Below, one piece after another: positions 1 to 13,170 of a stretch of DNA of 64,000 nt (the first letter of the stretch is position 1; each line of letters begins with the position of its first letter). Below the pieces are notes generated by a model that ran no database searches, was not told where the DNA came from, and worked only from the letters and a program-made list of their open reading frames with translations. Both the position numbers and the translations under genes were made by a program. Source of the DNA: Argopecten irradians (Eukaryota > Mollusca > Bivalvia > Pectinida > Pectinidae); assembly GCF_041381155.1 (NCBI RefSeq), contig NC_091135.1, positions 63,199,567 through 63,263,566 of the forward strand. Reading direction: 5' to 3'.

Positions 1-508
1 ACAACTGAAATACCTTTTCCTTCATATGTCCATGATTCCGATTCCTTAATATTCCCATCATTTCGAAAAACTACAATTTTGGTCTTTTCAGTGTTAACAG
101 TTAGCTTCCATTTTTTAGTGTAATCACATAAACAATTAAGCAAACTTTGTAAACCTTCGACAGATTCAGAGAAAAGAACCAAATCATCGGCATATAAAAG
201 TAAAAATAGACTGAGATCACCGAATTCGTATGTACTTGCACCATTTTCAATAAAACTATTTTCAAAATCATTTATAAACATGGAAAAGAGTAGAGGGGAT
301 AAGATTTCCCCTTGCATCAATCCAATATGACTAGTAAAAAAATCAGAACATTTCCCATTCACAAAAACACATGATTTTACAAATGAATACAGACCCTTAA
401 TAACTTTCAACAATTTCCCTCTGATGCCCATTTTGATTAACTTATACCATAAACTTACTCTATCAACAAAGTCGAATGCTTTCCGAAAATCAACAAAACA
501 GCAAATAA
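1..508 (-). mobile_element. LINE (non-LTR retrotransposon) reverse transcriptase fragment
   Basis: Read on the minus strand, the segment is open for about 168 codons without a stop and runs off the left edge of the window. It encodes the palm of a non-LTR reverse transcriptase. Motif A reads FVDFRKAFDFVDR (near 450-495), motif B reads GLMQGEILSPLLFS (near 280-325), and the catalytic motif C reads YADDLVLFSES (near 170-205). These are followed by a KKWKLTVNTEKTK thumb-proximal stretch typical of LINE proteins. The 5' end of the element is missing: it begins abruptly inside the palm, directly at the edge of the 57-bp array, as expected for 5' truncation during target-primed insertion. The clade cannot be assigned safely. 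It lies in what should be intron 3 of the V-ATPase subunit d gene, in the same orientation as that gene. Confidence 0.87.
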
Positions 509-3500
509 CCTAGTAAGGTGTCCACCAACACAGCATTATACAGTACTGGTGGCTAATGTTAATTACCTAGCGGTGTGTCCACCAATACAGCATTATACAT
601 TTCTGGTGGCTAATGTTAATTACCTATGCTAGGGGTGTGTCCACCAACACAGCGTTATACAGTTCTACTGGCTAATGTTAATTACCTAGCGGTGTGTCCA
701 CCAACAAATCATTATACAGTTCTACTGGCTAATGTTAATTACCTAGCGGTGTGTCAACCAACACAGCATTATACAGTTCTGCTGGTTAATGTTAATTAAC
801 TAGCGGTGTGTCCACTTACACAGCATTATACAGTTCTGGTGGCTAATGTAATTACCTAGGGGGGTGTCCACCAACACAGCATTATACAGTTCTGCTGGCT
901 AATATTAATTACCTAGGGGTGTGTCCACCAACACAGCGTTATACAGTTCTACTGGCTAATGTTAATTACCTAGGGGTGTGTCCACCACAACAGCATTATC
1001 CAGTTCTACTGGCTAATATGAATTATGTAGCGGTGTGTCCACAAACACAGCATTATACAGTTCTGGTGGCTAATGTTAATTACCTAGCGGTATGTCCACC
1101 AACACAGCATTATACAGTTTTGGTGGCTAATAATTACCTAGGGGTGTGTCCACCACAACAGCATTATACAGTTCTGCTGGCTTATGTTAATTACCTAGCA
1201 ATGTGTCCACCAATACAGCGTTATACGGTTCTGGTGGCTAATGTTAATTACCTAGCAGTGTGTCCACCAACACAGCATTATACAGTTTTGGTGGCTAATA
1301 ATTACCTAGGGGTGTGTCCACCAACACAGCATTATACAGTTCTGCTGGCTAATGTGAATTACCTAGGGGTGTGTCCACCAACACAGCATTATACAGTTCT
1401 GCTGGCTTATGTTAATTACCTAGGGGTGTGTCCACCAACACAGTGTTATACAGTTCTGGTGGCTTATGTTAATTACCTAGCGGTGTGTCCACCAATACAG
1501 CATTATACAGTTCTGGTGGCTAATGTTAATTACCAAGGGGTGTGTCCACCACTACAGCATTATACAGTTCTGGTGGCTAATGTTAATTACCTAGGGGTGT
1601 GTCCACCAACACAGCATTATACAGTTCTACTGGCTAATGTTAATTACCTAGGGGTGTGTCCACCAACACAGCATTATACAGTTCTGGTGGTTAATGTTAA
1701 TTATCTAGGGGTATGTCCACCAACACAGCATTATACAGTTCTGCTGGCTAATGTTAATTACCTAGGGGTGTGTCCAGCAACACAGCGTTATACAGTTCTG
1801 CTGGCTAATGTTAATTACCTAGGGGGGTGTCCACCAACACAGCATTATACAGTTCTGGTGGTTAATGTTAATTACCCAGGGGTGTGTGCACCAACACAGC
1901 GTTATACAGTTCTGCTGGCTAATGTTAATTACCTAGAGGTGTGTCCACCAATACAGCTTTATACAGTTCTGGTGGCTAATGTTAATTACCTAGAGGTGTG
2001 TGCACCAACACAGCATTATACAGTTCTGGTGGCTAATGTTAATTACCTAGCGGTGTGTCCACCAATACAGCGTTATACGGTTCTGCTGGCTAATGTTAAT
2101 TACCTAGCGGTGTGTCCACCAACACAGCATTATACAGTTCTGCTGGCTAATGTTAATTACCTAGGTGTGTGTCCACCAACACAGCGTTATACAGTTCTGC
2201 TGGCTAATGTTAATTATCTAGAGGTGTGTGCACCAACACAGCATTATACAGTTCTGGTGGCTAATGTTAATTACCTAGCGGTGTGTCCACCAATACAGCG
2301 TTATACGGTTCTGCTGGCTTATGTTAATTACCTAGGGGTGTGTTCACCAATACAGCTTTATACAGTTCTGGTGGCTAATGTTAATTACCTAGCGGTGTGT
2401 CCACCAACACAGCATTATACAGTTCTGGGTGCTAATGTTAATTACCTAGAGGGGTGTCCACCAACACAGCATTATACAGTTCTGCTGGCTAATGTTAATT
2501 ACCTAGGAGTGTGTACACCACTACAGCATTATCCAGTTCTACTGGCTAATGTTAATTACCTAGCGGTGTGTCCACCAACACAGCATTATACAGTTCTGCT
2601 GGCTAATGTTAATTACCTAGCAGTGTGTCCACCACAACAGCATTATCCAGTTCTACTGGCTAATATGAATTACGTAGCGGTGTGTCCACCAACACAGCAT
2701 TATACAGTTCTGGTGGCTAATGTTAATTACCTAGCGGTGTGTCCACCAACACAGCATTATACAGTTTTGGTGGCTAATAATTACCTAGGGGTGTGTCCAT
2801 CAACACAGCATTATACAGTTCTGCTGGCTTATGTTAATTACCTAGCAATGTGTCCACCAACACAGCATTATACAGTTCTGCTGGCTAATGTTAATTACCT
2901 AGGGGTGTGTCCACCAACACAGCGTTATACAGTTCTGCTGGCTTATGTTAATTACCTAGGGGTGTGTCCACCAATACAGCGATATATGGTTCTGGTGGCT
3001 AATGTTAATTACCTAGCGGTGTGTCCACCAACACAGCATTATACAGTTCTGCTGGCTAATAATTACCTAGGGGTGTGTCCACCAACACAGCATTATACAG
3101 TTCTGCTGGCTAATAATTACCTAGGGGTGTGTCCACCAACACAGCTTTATACAGTTCTGGTGGCTAATGTTAATTACCTAGCGGTGTGTCCACTTACACA
3201 GCATTATACAGTTCTGCTGGCTAATGTTAATTACCTAGCAGTGTGTCCACCAACACAGCATTATACAGTTCTGGTGGTTAATGTTAATTACCTAGGGGTG
3301 TGTCCACCAACACAGCATTATACAGTTCTGCTGGCTTATGTTAATTACCTAGGGGTGTGTTCACCAATACAGCTTTATACAGTTCTGGTGGCTAATGTTA
3401 ATTACCTAGCGGTGTGTCCACCAACACAGCATTATACAGTTCTGGGGGCTAATGTTAATTACCTAGGGGGGTGTCCACCAACACAGCATTATACAGTTCT

Positions 3501-6500
3501 GGTGGCTAATGCTAATTACCTAGGGGTGTGTCCACCAACACAGCGTTATACAGTTCTACTGGCTAATGTTAATTACCTAGGAGTGTGTCCACAACTACAG
3601 CATTATCCAGTTCTACTGGCTAATGTTAATTACCTAGCGGTGTGTCCACCAACACAGCATTATACAGTTCTGCTGGCTAATGTTAATTACCTAGGGGTGT
3701 GTCCACCAACACAGCATTATACAGTTCTACTGGCTAATGTTAATTACGTAGCGGTGTGTCCACCAACACAGCATTATACAGTTCTGCTGGCTAATAATTA
3801 CCTAGGGGTGTGTCCACCAACACAGCATTATACAGTTCTGCTGGCTAATGTTAATTACCTAGGGGTGTGTCCACCAACACAGCATTATACAGTTCTGCTG
3901 GCTAATGTTAATTACCTAGGGGTGTGTCCACCAACACAGCATTATACAGTTCTGCTGGCTTATGTTAATTACCTAGGGGTGTGTCCACCAACACAGCATT
4001 ATACAGTTCTGATGGCTAATGTTAATTACCTAGCGGTGTGTCCACCAACACAGCATTATACAGTTCTGGTGGCTAATGTTAATTACCTAGGGGTGTGTCC
4101 ACCAACACAGCATTATACAGTTCTGGTGGCTAATGTTAATTACCTAGCGGTGTGTCCACCCAATACAGCATTATACAGTTCTGGTGGCTAATGTTAATTA
4201 CCTAGGGGTGTGTCCACCAACACAGCATTATACAGTTCTGGTGGCTAATGTTAATTACCTAGCGGTGTGTCCACCAACACAGCATTATACAGTTCTACTG
4301 GCTAATGTTAATTACCTAGGGGTGTGTCCACCAACACAGCATTATACAGTTCTGCTGGCTAATGTTAATTACCTAGCGGTGTGTCCACCAACACAGCATT
4401 ATACAGTTCTGCTGGCTAATGTTAATTACCTAGGGGTGTGTCCACCAACACAGCATTATACAGTTCTGCTGGCTAATGTTAATTACCTAGCGGTGTGTCC
4501 ACCAACACAGCATTATACAGTTCTGCTGGCTAATGTTAATTACCTAGGGGTGTGTCCACCAACACAGCATTATACAGTTCTGCTGGCTAATGTTAATTAC
4601 CTAGGGGTGTGTCCACCAACACAGCATTATACAGTTCTGCTGGCTAATGTTAATTACCTAGCGGTGTGTCCACCAACACAGCATTATACAGTTCTGCTGG
4701 CTAATGTTAATTACCTAGGGGTGTGTCCACCAACACAGCATTATACAGTTCTGCTGGCTAATGTTAATTACCTAGCGGTGTGTCCACCAACACAGCATTA
4801 TACAGTTCTGGTGGCTAATGTTAATTACCTAGGGGTGTGTCCACCACAACACAGCATTATACAGTTCTGGTGGCTAATGTTAATTACCTAGCGGGTGTGT
4901 CCACCAACACAGCATTATACAGTTCTGGTGGCTAATGTTAATTACCTAGCGGTGTGTCCACCAACACAGCATTATACAGTTCTGGTGGCTAATGTTAATT
5001 ACCTAGCGGTGTGTCCACCAACACAGCATTATACAGTTCTGGTGGCTAATGTTAATTACCTAGCGGTGTGTCCACCAACACAGCATTATACAGTTCTGGT
5101 GGCTAATGTTAATTACCTAGCGGTGTGTCCACCAACACAGCATTATACAGTTCTGCTGGCTAATGTTAATTACCTAGCGGTGTGTCCACCAACACAGCAT
5201 TATACAGTTCTGGTGGCTAATGTTAATTACCTAGCGGTGTGTCCACCAACACAGCATTATACAGTTCTGCTGGCTAATGTTAATTACCTAGGGGTGTGTC
5301 CACCAACACAGCGTTATACAGTTCTGCTGGCTAATGTTAATTACCTAGGGGTGTGTCCACCAACACAGCATTATACAGTTCTGGTGGCTAATGTTAATTA
5401 CCTAGCGGTGTGTCCACCAACACAGCATTATACAGTTCTGCTGGCTAATGTTAATTACCTAGCGGTGTGTCCACCAACACAGCATTATACAGTTCTAGTG
5501 GCAGGCTAATATTAATTACCTAGTGGGGTGTGTCCACCAACACAGCATTATACAGTTCTGGTGGCTAATGTTAATTACCTAGCGGTGTGTCCACCAACAC
5601 AGCATTATACAGTTCTGCTGGCTAATGTTAATTACCTAGCGGTGTGTCCACCAACACAGCATTATACAGTTCTGCTGGCTAATGTTAATTACCTAGCGGT
5701 GTGTCCACCAACACAGCGTTATACAGTTCTGGTGGCTAATGTTAATTACCTAGCGGTGTGTCCACCAACACAGCATTATACAGTTCTGCTGGCTAATGTT
5801 AATTACCTAGCGGTGTGTCCACCAACACAGCATTATACAGTTCTGGTGGCTAATGTTAATTACCTAGCGGTGTGTCCACCAACACAGCATTATACAGTTC
5901 TGGTGGCTAATGTTAATTACCTAGGGGTGTGTCCACCAACACAGCATTATACAGTTCTGCTGGCTAATAATTACCTAGGGATCATGTGTCCACCAACACA
6001 GCATTATACAGTTCTGGTGGCTAATGTTAATTACCTAGCGGTGTGTCCACCAACACAGCATTATACAGTTCTGGTGGCTAATGTTAATTACCTAGCGGTG
6101 TGTCCACCAACACAGCATTATACAGTTCTGCTGGCTAATGTTAATTACCTAGCGGTGTGTCCACCAACACAGCATTATACAGTTCTGCTGGCTAATGTTA
6201 ATTACCTAGCGGTGTGTCCACCAACACAGCATTATACAGTTCTGGTGGCTAATGTTAATTACCTAGCGGTGTGTCCACCAACACAGCATTATACAGTTCT
6301 GGTGGCTAATGTTAATTACCTAGCGGTGTGTCCACCAACACAGCATTATACAGTTCTGGTGGCTAATATTAATTACTAGGGTGTGTCCACCAACACAGCA
6401 TTATACAGTTCGTGGCTAATGTTAATTACCTAGCGGTGTGTCCACCAACACAGCATTATACAGTTCTGGTGGCTAATGTTAATTACCTAGGGGTGTGTCC

Positions 6501-9500
6501 ACCAACACAGCGTTATACAGTTCTGGTGGCTAATGTTAATTACCTAGCGGTGTGTCCACCAACACAGCATTATACAGTTCTGGTGGCTAATGTTAATTAC
6601 CTAGCGGTGTGTCCACCAACACAGCATTATACAGTTCTGCTGGCTAATGTTAATTACCTAGCGGTGTGTCCACCAACACAGCATTATACAGTTCTGGTGG
6701 CTAATGTTAATTACCTAGCGGTGTGTCCACCAACACAGCATTATACAGTTCTCTGGCTAATGTTAATTACCTAGCGGTGTGTCCACCAACACAGCATTAT
6801 ACAGTTCTGGTGGCTAATGTTAATTACCTAGCGGTGTGTCCACCAACACAGCATTATACAGTTCTGCTGGCTAATGTTAATTACCTAGCGATGTGTCCAC
6901 CAACACAGCATTATACAGTTCTGGTGGCTAATGTTAATTACCTAGGGGTGTGTCCACCAACACAGCATTATACAGTTCTGCTGGCTAATGTTAATTACCT
7001 AGCGGTGTGTCCACCAACACAGCATTATACAGTTCTGGTGGCTAATGTTAATTACCTAGGGGTGTGTCCACCAACACAGCATTATACAGTTCTGCTGGCT
7101 AATGTTAATTACCTAGGGGTGTGTCCACCAACACAGCATTATACAGTTCTGGTGGCTAATGTTAATTACCTAGCGGTGTGTCCACCAACACAGCATTATA
7201 CAGTTCTGCTGGCTAATGTTAATTACCTAGGGGTGTGTCCACCAACACAGCGTTATACAGTTCTGGTGGCTAATGTTAATTACCTAGCGGTGTGTCCACC
7301 AACACAGCATTATACAGTTCTGGTGGCTAATGTTAATTACCTAGGGGTGTGTCCACCAACACAGCGTTATACAGTTCTGCTGGCTAATGTTAATTACCTA
7401 GCGGTGTGTCCACCAACACAGCATTATACAGTTCTGGTGGCTAATGTTAATTACCTATGCTAGGGGTGTGTCCACCAACACAGCATTATACAGTTCTGGT
7501 GGCTAATGTTAATTACCTAGCGGTGTGTCCACCAACACAGCATTATACAGTTCTGCTGGCTAATGTTAATTACCTAGGGGTGTGTCCACCAACACAGCGT
7601 TATACAGTTCTGGTGGCTAATGTTAATTACCTAGGGGTGTGTCCACCAACACAGCATTATACAGTTCTGGTGGCTAATGTTAATTACCTAGCGGTGTGTC
7701 CACCAACACAGCATTATACAGTTCTGGTGGCTAATGTTAATTACCTAGCGGTGTGTCCACCAACACAGCATTATACAGTTCTGGTGGCTAATGTTAATTA
7801 CCTAGGGGTGTGTCCACCAACACAGCATTATACAGTTCTGGTGGCTAATGTTAATTACCTAGCGGTGTGTCCACCAACACAGCATTATACAGTTCTGCTG
7901 GCTAATGTTAATTACCTAGGGGTGTGTCCACCAACACAGCATTATACAGTTCTGGTGGCTAATGTTAATTACCTAGCGGTGTGTCCACCAACACAGCATT
8001 ATACAGTTCTGGTGGCTAATGTTAATTACCTAGGGGTGTGTCCACCAACACAGCATTATACAGTTCTGGTGGCTAATGTTAATTACCTAGCGGTGTGTCC
8101 ACCAACACAGCATTATACAGTTCTGGTGGCTAATGTTAATTACCTAGCGGTGTGTCCACCAACACAGCATTATACAGTTCTGGTGGCTAATGTTAATTAC
8201 CTAGGGGTGTGTCCACCAACACAGCATTATACAGTTCTGCTGGCTAATGTTAATTACCTAGGGTGTGTCCACCAACACAGCATTATACAGTTCTGGTGGC
8301 TAATGTTAATTACCTAGCGGTGTGTCCACCAAAACACAGCATTATACAGTTCTGGTGGCTAATGTTAATTACCTAGGGGTGTGTCCACCAACACAGCATT
8401 ATACAGTTCTGGTGGCTAATGTTAATTACCTAGGGATGTGTCCACCAACACAGCATTATACAGTTCTGATGGCTAATGTTAATTACCTAGCGGTGTGTCC
8501 ACAAACACAGCATTATACAGTTCTGGTGGCTAATGTTAATTACCTAGGGGTGTGTCCACCAACACAGCATTATACAGTTCTGCTGGCTAATGTTAATTAC
8601 CTAGCGGTGTGTCCACCAACACAGCGTTATACAGTTCTGGTGGCTAATGTTAATTACCTAGCGGTGTGTCCACCAACACAGCATTATACAGTTCTGGTGG
8701 CTAATGTTAATTACCTAGGGGTGTGTCCACCAACACAGCATTATACAGTTCTGCTGGCTAATGTTAATTACCTAGCGGTGTGTCCACCAACACAGCATTA
8801 TACAGTTCTGGTGGCTAATGTTAATTACCTAGCGGTGTGTCCACCAACACAGCATTATACAGTTCTGGTGGCTAATGTTAATTACCTAGCGGTGTGTCCA
8901 CCAACACAGCATTATACAGTTCTGCTGGCTAATGTTAATTACCTAGCGGTGTGTCCACCAACACAGCATTATACAGTTCTGGTGGCTAATGTTAATTACC
9001 TAGCGGTGTGTCCACCAACACAGCATTATACAGTTCTGGTGGCTAATGTTAATTACCTAGCGGTGTGTCCACCAACACAGCATTATACAGTTCTGCTGGC
9101 TAATGTTAATTACCTAGGGGTGTGTCCACCAACACAGCATTATACAGTTCTGGTGGCTAATGTTAATTACCTAGCGGTGTGTCCACCAACACAGCATTAT
9201 ACAGTTCTGGTGGCTAATGTTAATTACCTAGCGGTGTGTCCACCAACACAGCATTATACAGTTCTGGTGGCTAATGTTAATTACCTAGGGGTGTGTCCAC
9301 CAACACAGCATTATACAGTTCTGGTGGCTAATGTTAATTACCTAGGGGTGTGTCCACCAACACAGCATTATACAGTTCTGGTGGCTAATGTTAATTACCT
9401 AGCGGTGTGTCCACCAACACAGCATTATACAGTTCTGCTGGCTAATAATTACCTAGCGGTGTGTCCACCAACACAGCATTATACAGTTCTGCTGGCTAAT

Positions 9501-12500
9501 GTTAATTACCTAGCGGTGTGTCCACCAACACAGCATTATACAGTTCTGGTGGCTAATGTTAATTACCTAGCGGTGTGTCCACCAACACAGCATTATACAG
9601 TTCTGGTGGCTAATGTTAATTACCTAGCGGTGTGTCCACCAACACAGCATTATACAGTTCTGCTGGCTAATGTTAATTACCTAGCGGTGTGTCCACCAAT
9701 ACAGCATTATACAGTTCTGGTGGCTAATGTTAATTACCTAGCGGTGTGTCCACCAACACAGCATTATACAGTTCTGGTGGCTAATGTTAATTACCTAGGG
9801 GTGTGTCCACCAACACAGCATTATACAGTTCTGGTGGCTAATGTTAATTACCTAGGGGTGTGTCCACCAACACAGCATTATACAGTTCTGGTGGCTAATG
9901 TTAATTACCTAGCGGTGTGTCCACCAACACAGCATTATACAGTTCTGGTGGCTAATGTTAATTACCTAGCGGTGTGTCCACCAACACAGCATTATACAGT
10001 TCTGGTGGCTAATGTTAATTACCTAGCGGTGTGTCCACCAACACAGCATTATACAGTTCTGGTGGCTAATGTTAATTACCTAGGGGTGTGTCCACCAACA
10101 CAGCATTATACAGTTCTGCTGGCTAATGTTAATTACCTAGGGTGTGTCCACCAACACAGCATTATACAGTTCTGGTGGCTAATGTTAATTACCTAGGGGT
10201 GTGTCCACCAACACAGCATTATACAGTTCTGGTGGCTAATGTTAATTACCTAGCGGTGTGTCCACCAACACAGCATTATACAGTTCTGCTGGCTAATGTT
10301 AATTACCTAGCGGTGTGTCCACCAACACAGCATTATACAGTTCTGGTGGCTAATGTTAATTACCTAGCGGTGTGTCCACCAACACAGCATTATACAGCAT
10401 TATACAGTTCTGGTGGCTAATGTTAATTACCTAGGGGTGTGTCCACCAACACAGCATTATACAGTTCTGGTGGCTAATGTTAATAACCTAGCGGTGTGTC
10501 CACCAACACAGCATTATACAGTTCTGGTGGCTAATGTTAATTACCTAGGGGTGTGTCCACCAACACAGCATTATACAGTTCTGGTGGCTAATGTTAATTA
10601 CCTAGCGGTGTGTCCACCAACACAGCATTATACAGTTCTGGTGGCTAATGTTAATTACCTAGCGGTGTGTCCACCAACACAGCATTATACAGTTCTGGTG
10701 GCTAATGTTAATTACCTAGCGGTGTGTCCACCAACACAGCATTATACAGTTCTGGTGGCTAATGTTAATTACCTAGCGGTGTGTCCACCAACACAGCATT
10801 ATACAGTTCTGGTGGCTAATGTTAATTACCTAGCGGTGTGTCCACCAACACAGCATTATACAGTTCTGGTGGCTAATGTTAATTACCTAGCGGTGTGTCC
10901 ACCAACACAGCATTATACAGTTCTGGTGGCTAATGTTAATTACCTAGGGGTGTGTCCACCAACACAGCGTTATACAGTTCTGGTGGCTAATGTTAATTAC
11001 CTAGCGGTGTGTCCACCAACACAGCATTATACAGTTCTGGTGGCTAATGTTAATTACCTAGGGGTGTGTCCACCAACACAGCATTATACAGTTCTGGTGG
11101 CTAATGTTAATTACCTAGCGGTGTGTCCACCAACACAGCATTATACAGTTCTGGTGGCTAATGTTAATTACCTAGCGGTGTGTCCACCAACACAGCATTA
11201 TACAGTTCTGCTGGCTAATGTTAATTACCTAGCGGTGTGTCCACCAACACAGCATTATACAGTTCTGGTGGCTAATGTTAATTACCTAGCTAGGGGTGTG
11301 TCCACCAACACAGCATTATACAGTTCTGGTGGCTAATGTTAATTACCTAGCGGTGTGTCCACCAACACAGCATTATACAGTTCTGGTGGCAGGCTAATGT
11401 TAATTACCTAGCGGTGTGTCCACCAACACAGCATTATACAGTTCTGGTGGCTAATGTTAATTACCTAGCGGTGTGTCCACCAACACAGCATTATACAGTT
11501 CTGCTGGCTAATGTTAATTACCTAGCGGTGTGTCCACCAACACAGCATTATACAGTTCTGGTGGCTAATGTTAATTACCTAGCGGTGTGTCCACCAACAC
11601 AGCATTATACAGTTCTGGTGGCTAATGTTAATTACCTAGCGGTGTGTCCACCAACACAGCATTATACAGTTCTGGTGGCTAATGTTAATTACCTATGCTA
11701 GGGGTGTGTCCACCAACACAGCATTATACAGTTCTGGTGGCTAATGTTAATTACCTAGCGGTGTGTCCACCAACACAGCATTATACAGTTCTGGTGGCTA
11801 ATGTTAATTACCTAGCGGTGTGTCCACCAACACAGCATTATACAGTTCTGGTGGCTAATGTTAATTACCTAGCGGTGTGTCCACCAACACAGCATTATAC
11901 AGTTCTGGTGGCTAATGTTAATTACCTAGCGGTGTGTCCACCAACACAGCATTATACAGTTCTGGTGGCTAATGTTAATTACCTAGGGGTGTGTCCACCA
12001 ACACAGCATTATACAGTTCTGGTGGCTAATGTTAATTACCTAGGGGTGTGTCCACCAACACAGCATTATACAGTTCTGCTGGCTAATGTTAATTACCTAG
12101 CGGTGTGTCCACCAACACAGCGTTATACAGTTCTAGTGGCTAATGTTAATTACCTAGCGGTGTGTCCACCAACACAGCATTATACAGTTCTACTGGCTAA
12201 TGTTAATTACCTTAGCGGTGTGTCCACCAACACAGCATTATACAGTTCTGGTGGCTAATGTTAATTACCTAGCGGTGTGTCCACCAACACAGCATTATAC
12301 AGTTCTGGTGGCTAATGTTAATTACCTAGCGGTGTGTCCACCAACACAGCATTATACAGTTCTGGTGGCTAATGTTAATTACCTAGCGGTGTGTCCACCA
12401 ACACAGCATTATACAGTTCTGCTGGATAATGTTAATTACCTAGGGGTGTGTCCACCAACACAGCGTTATACAGTTCTGGTGGCTAATGTTAATTACCTAG

Positions 12501-13170
12501 CGATGTGTCCACCAACACAGCATTATACAGTTCTGGTGGCTAATGTTAATTACCTAGCGGTGTGTCCACCAACACAGCATTATACAGTTCTGGTGGCAGG
12601 CTAATGTTAATTACCTAGCGGTGTGTCCACCAACACAGCATTATACAGTTCTGGTGGCTAATGTTAATTACCTAGCGGTGTGTCCACCAACACACCATTA
12701 TACAGTTCTGCTGGCTAATGTTAATTACCTAGGGGTATGTCCACCAACACAGCATTATACAGTCCTGGTGGCTAATGTTAATTACCTAGCGGTGTGTCCA
12801 CCAACACAGCGTTATACAGTTCTGCTGGCTAATGTTAATTACCTAGCGGTGTGTCCACCAACACAGCATTATACAGTTCTGCTGGCTAATGTTAATTACC
12901 TAATGGTGTGTCCACCAACACAGCATTATACAGTCCTGGTGGCTAATGTTAATTACCTAGCGGTGTGTCCACCAATACAGCATTATACAGTTCTGCTGGC
13001 TAATGTTAATTACCCAGGGGTGTGTCCACCAACACAGCATTATACAGTTCTGCTGGCTAATGTTAATTACCTAGCGGTGTGTCCACCAACACAGCGTTAT
13101 ACAATTCTGCTGGCTAATGTTAATTACCTAGCGGTGTGTCCACCAACACAGCATTGTACAGTTCTGCTGG
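509..13170 (-). repeat. 57-bp satellite array derived from V-ATPase exon 3/intron 3 junction (about 220 copies)
   Basis: This is an uninterrupted head-to-tail array. The minus-strand unit is 43 nt from CCAGCAGAACTG to CACACCGCTAG, followed by GTAATTAACATTAG (14 nt). The 43 nt match the end of V-ATPase exon 3, which adjoins the array at its right edge, and the 14 nt are the start of intron 3 including the donor GT. Common variants are CCAGCAG versus CCACCAG, CCGCTAG versus CCCCTAG (synonymous in the gene frame), and a 6-bp deletion inside the intronic part. The middle (about 4.2-12.6 kb) is very uniform. The left 3.7 kb is the most diverged and contains segmental duplications. The unit is 19 codons long and one plus-strand frame has no stops, so long open frames (repeating [19 protein letters not shown]) run across it. 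I treat these as artefacts because the unit's origin is the opposite strand of a known gene. Confidence 0.97.

Noticed and set aside
919-4191. A 1090-residue plus-strand open frame of [19 protein letters not shown]-type repeats, and similar shorter frames to 13175
   Set aside because: It is the stop-free antisense of a 57-bp tandem repeat whose origin is the V-ATPase exon/intron junction on the other strand. Indels shift the frame repeatedly, and there is no start context, leader or unique flanking domain.
509-13170. CRISPR array
   Set aside because: The repeats are directly contiguous with no unique spacers, and the surrounding genes are animal genes with introns.
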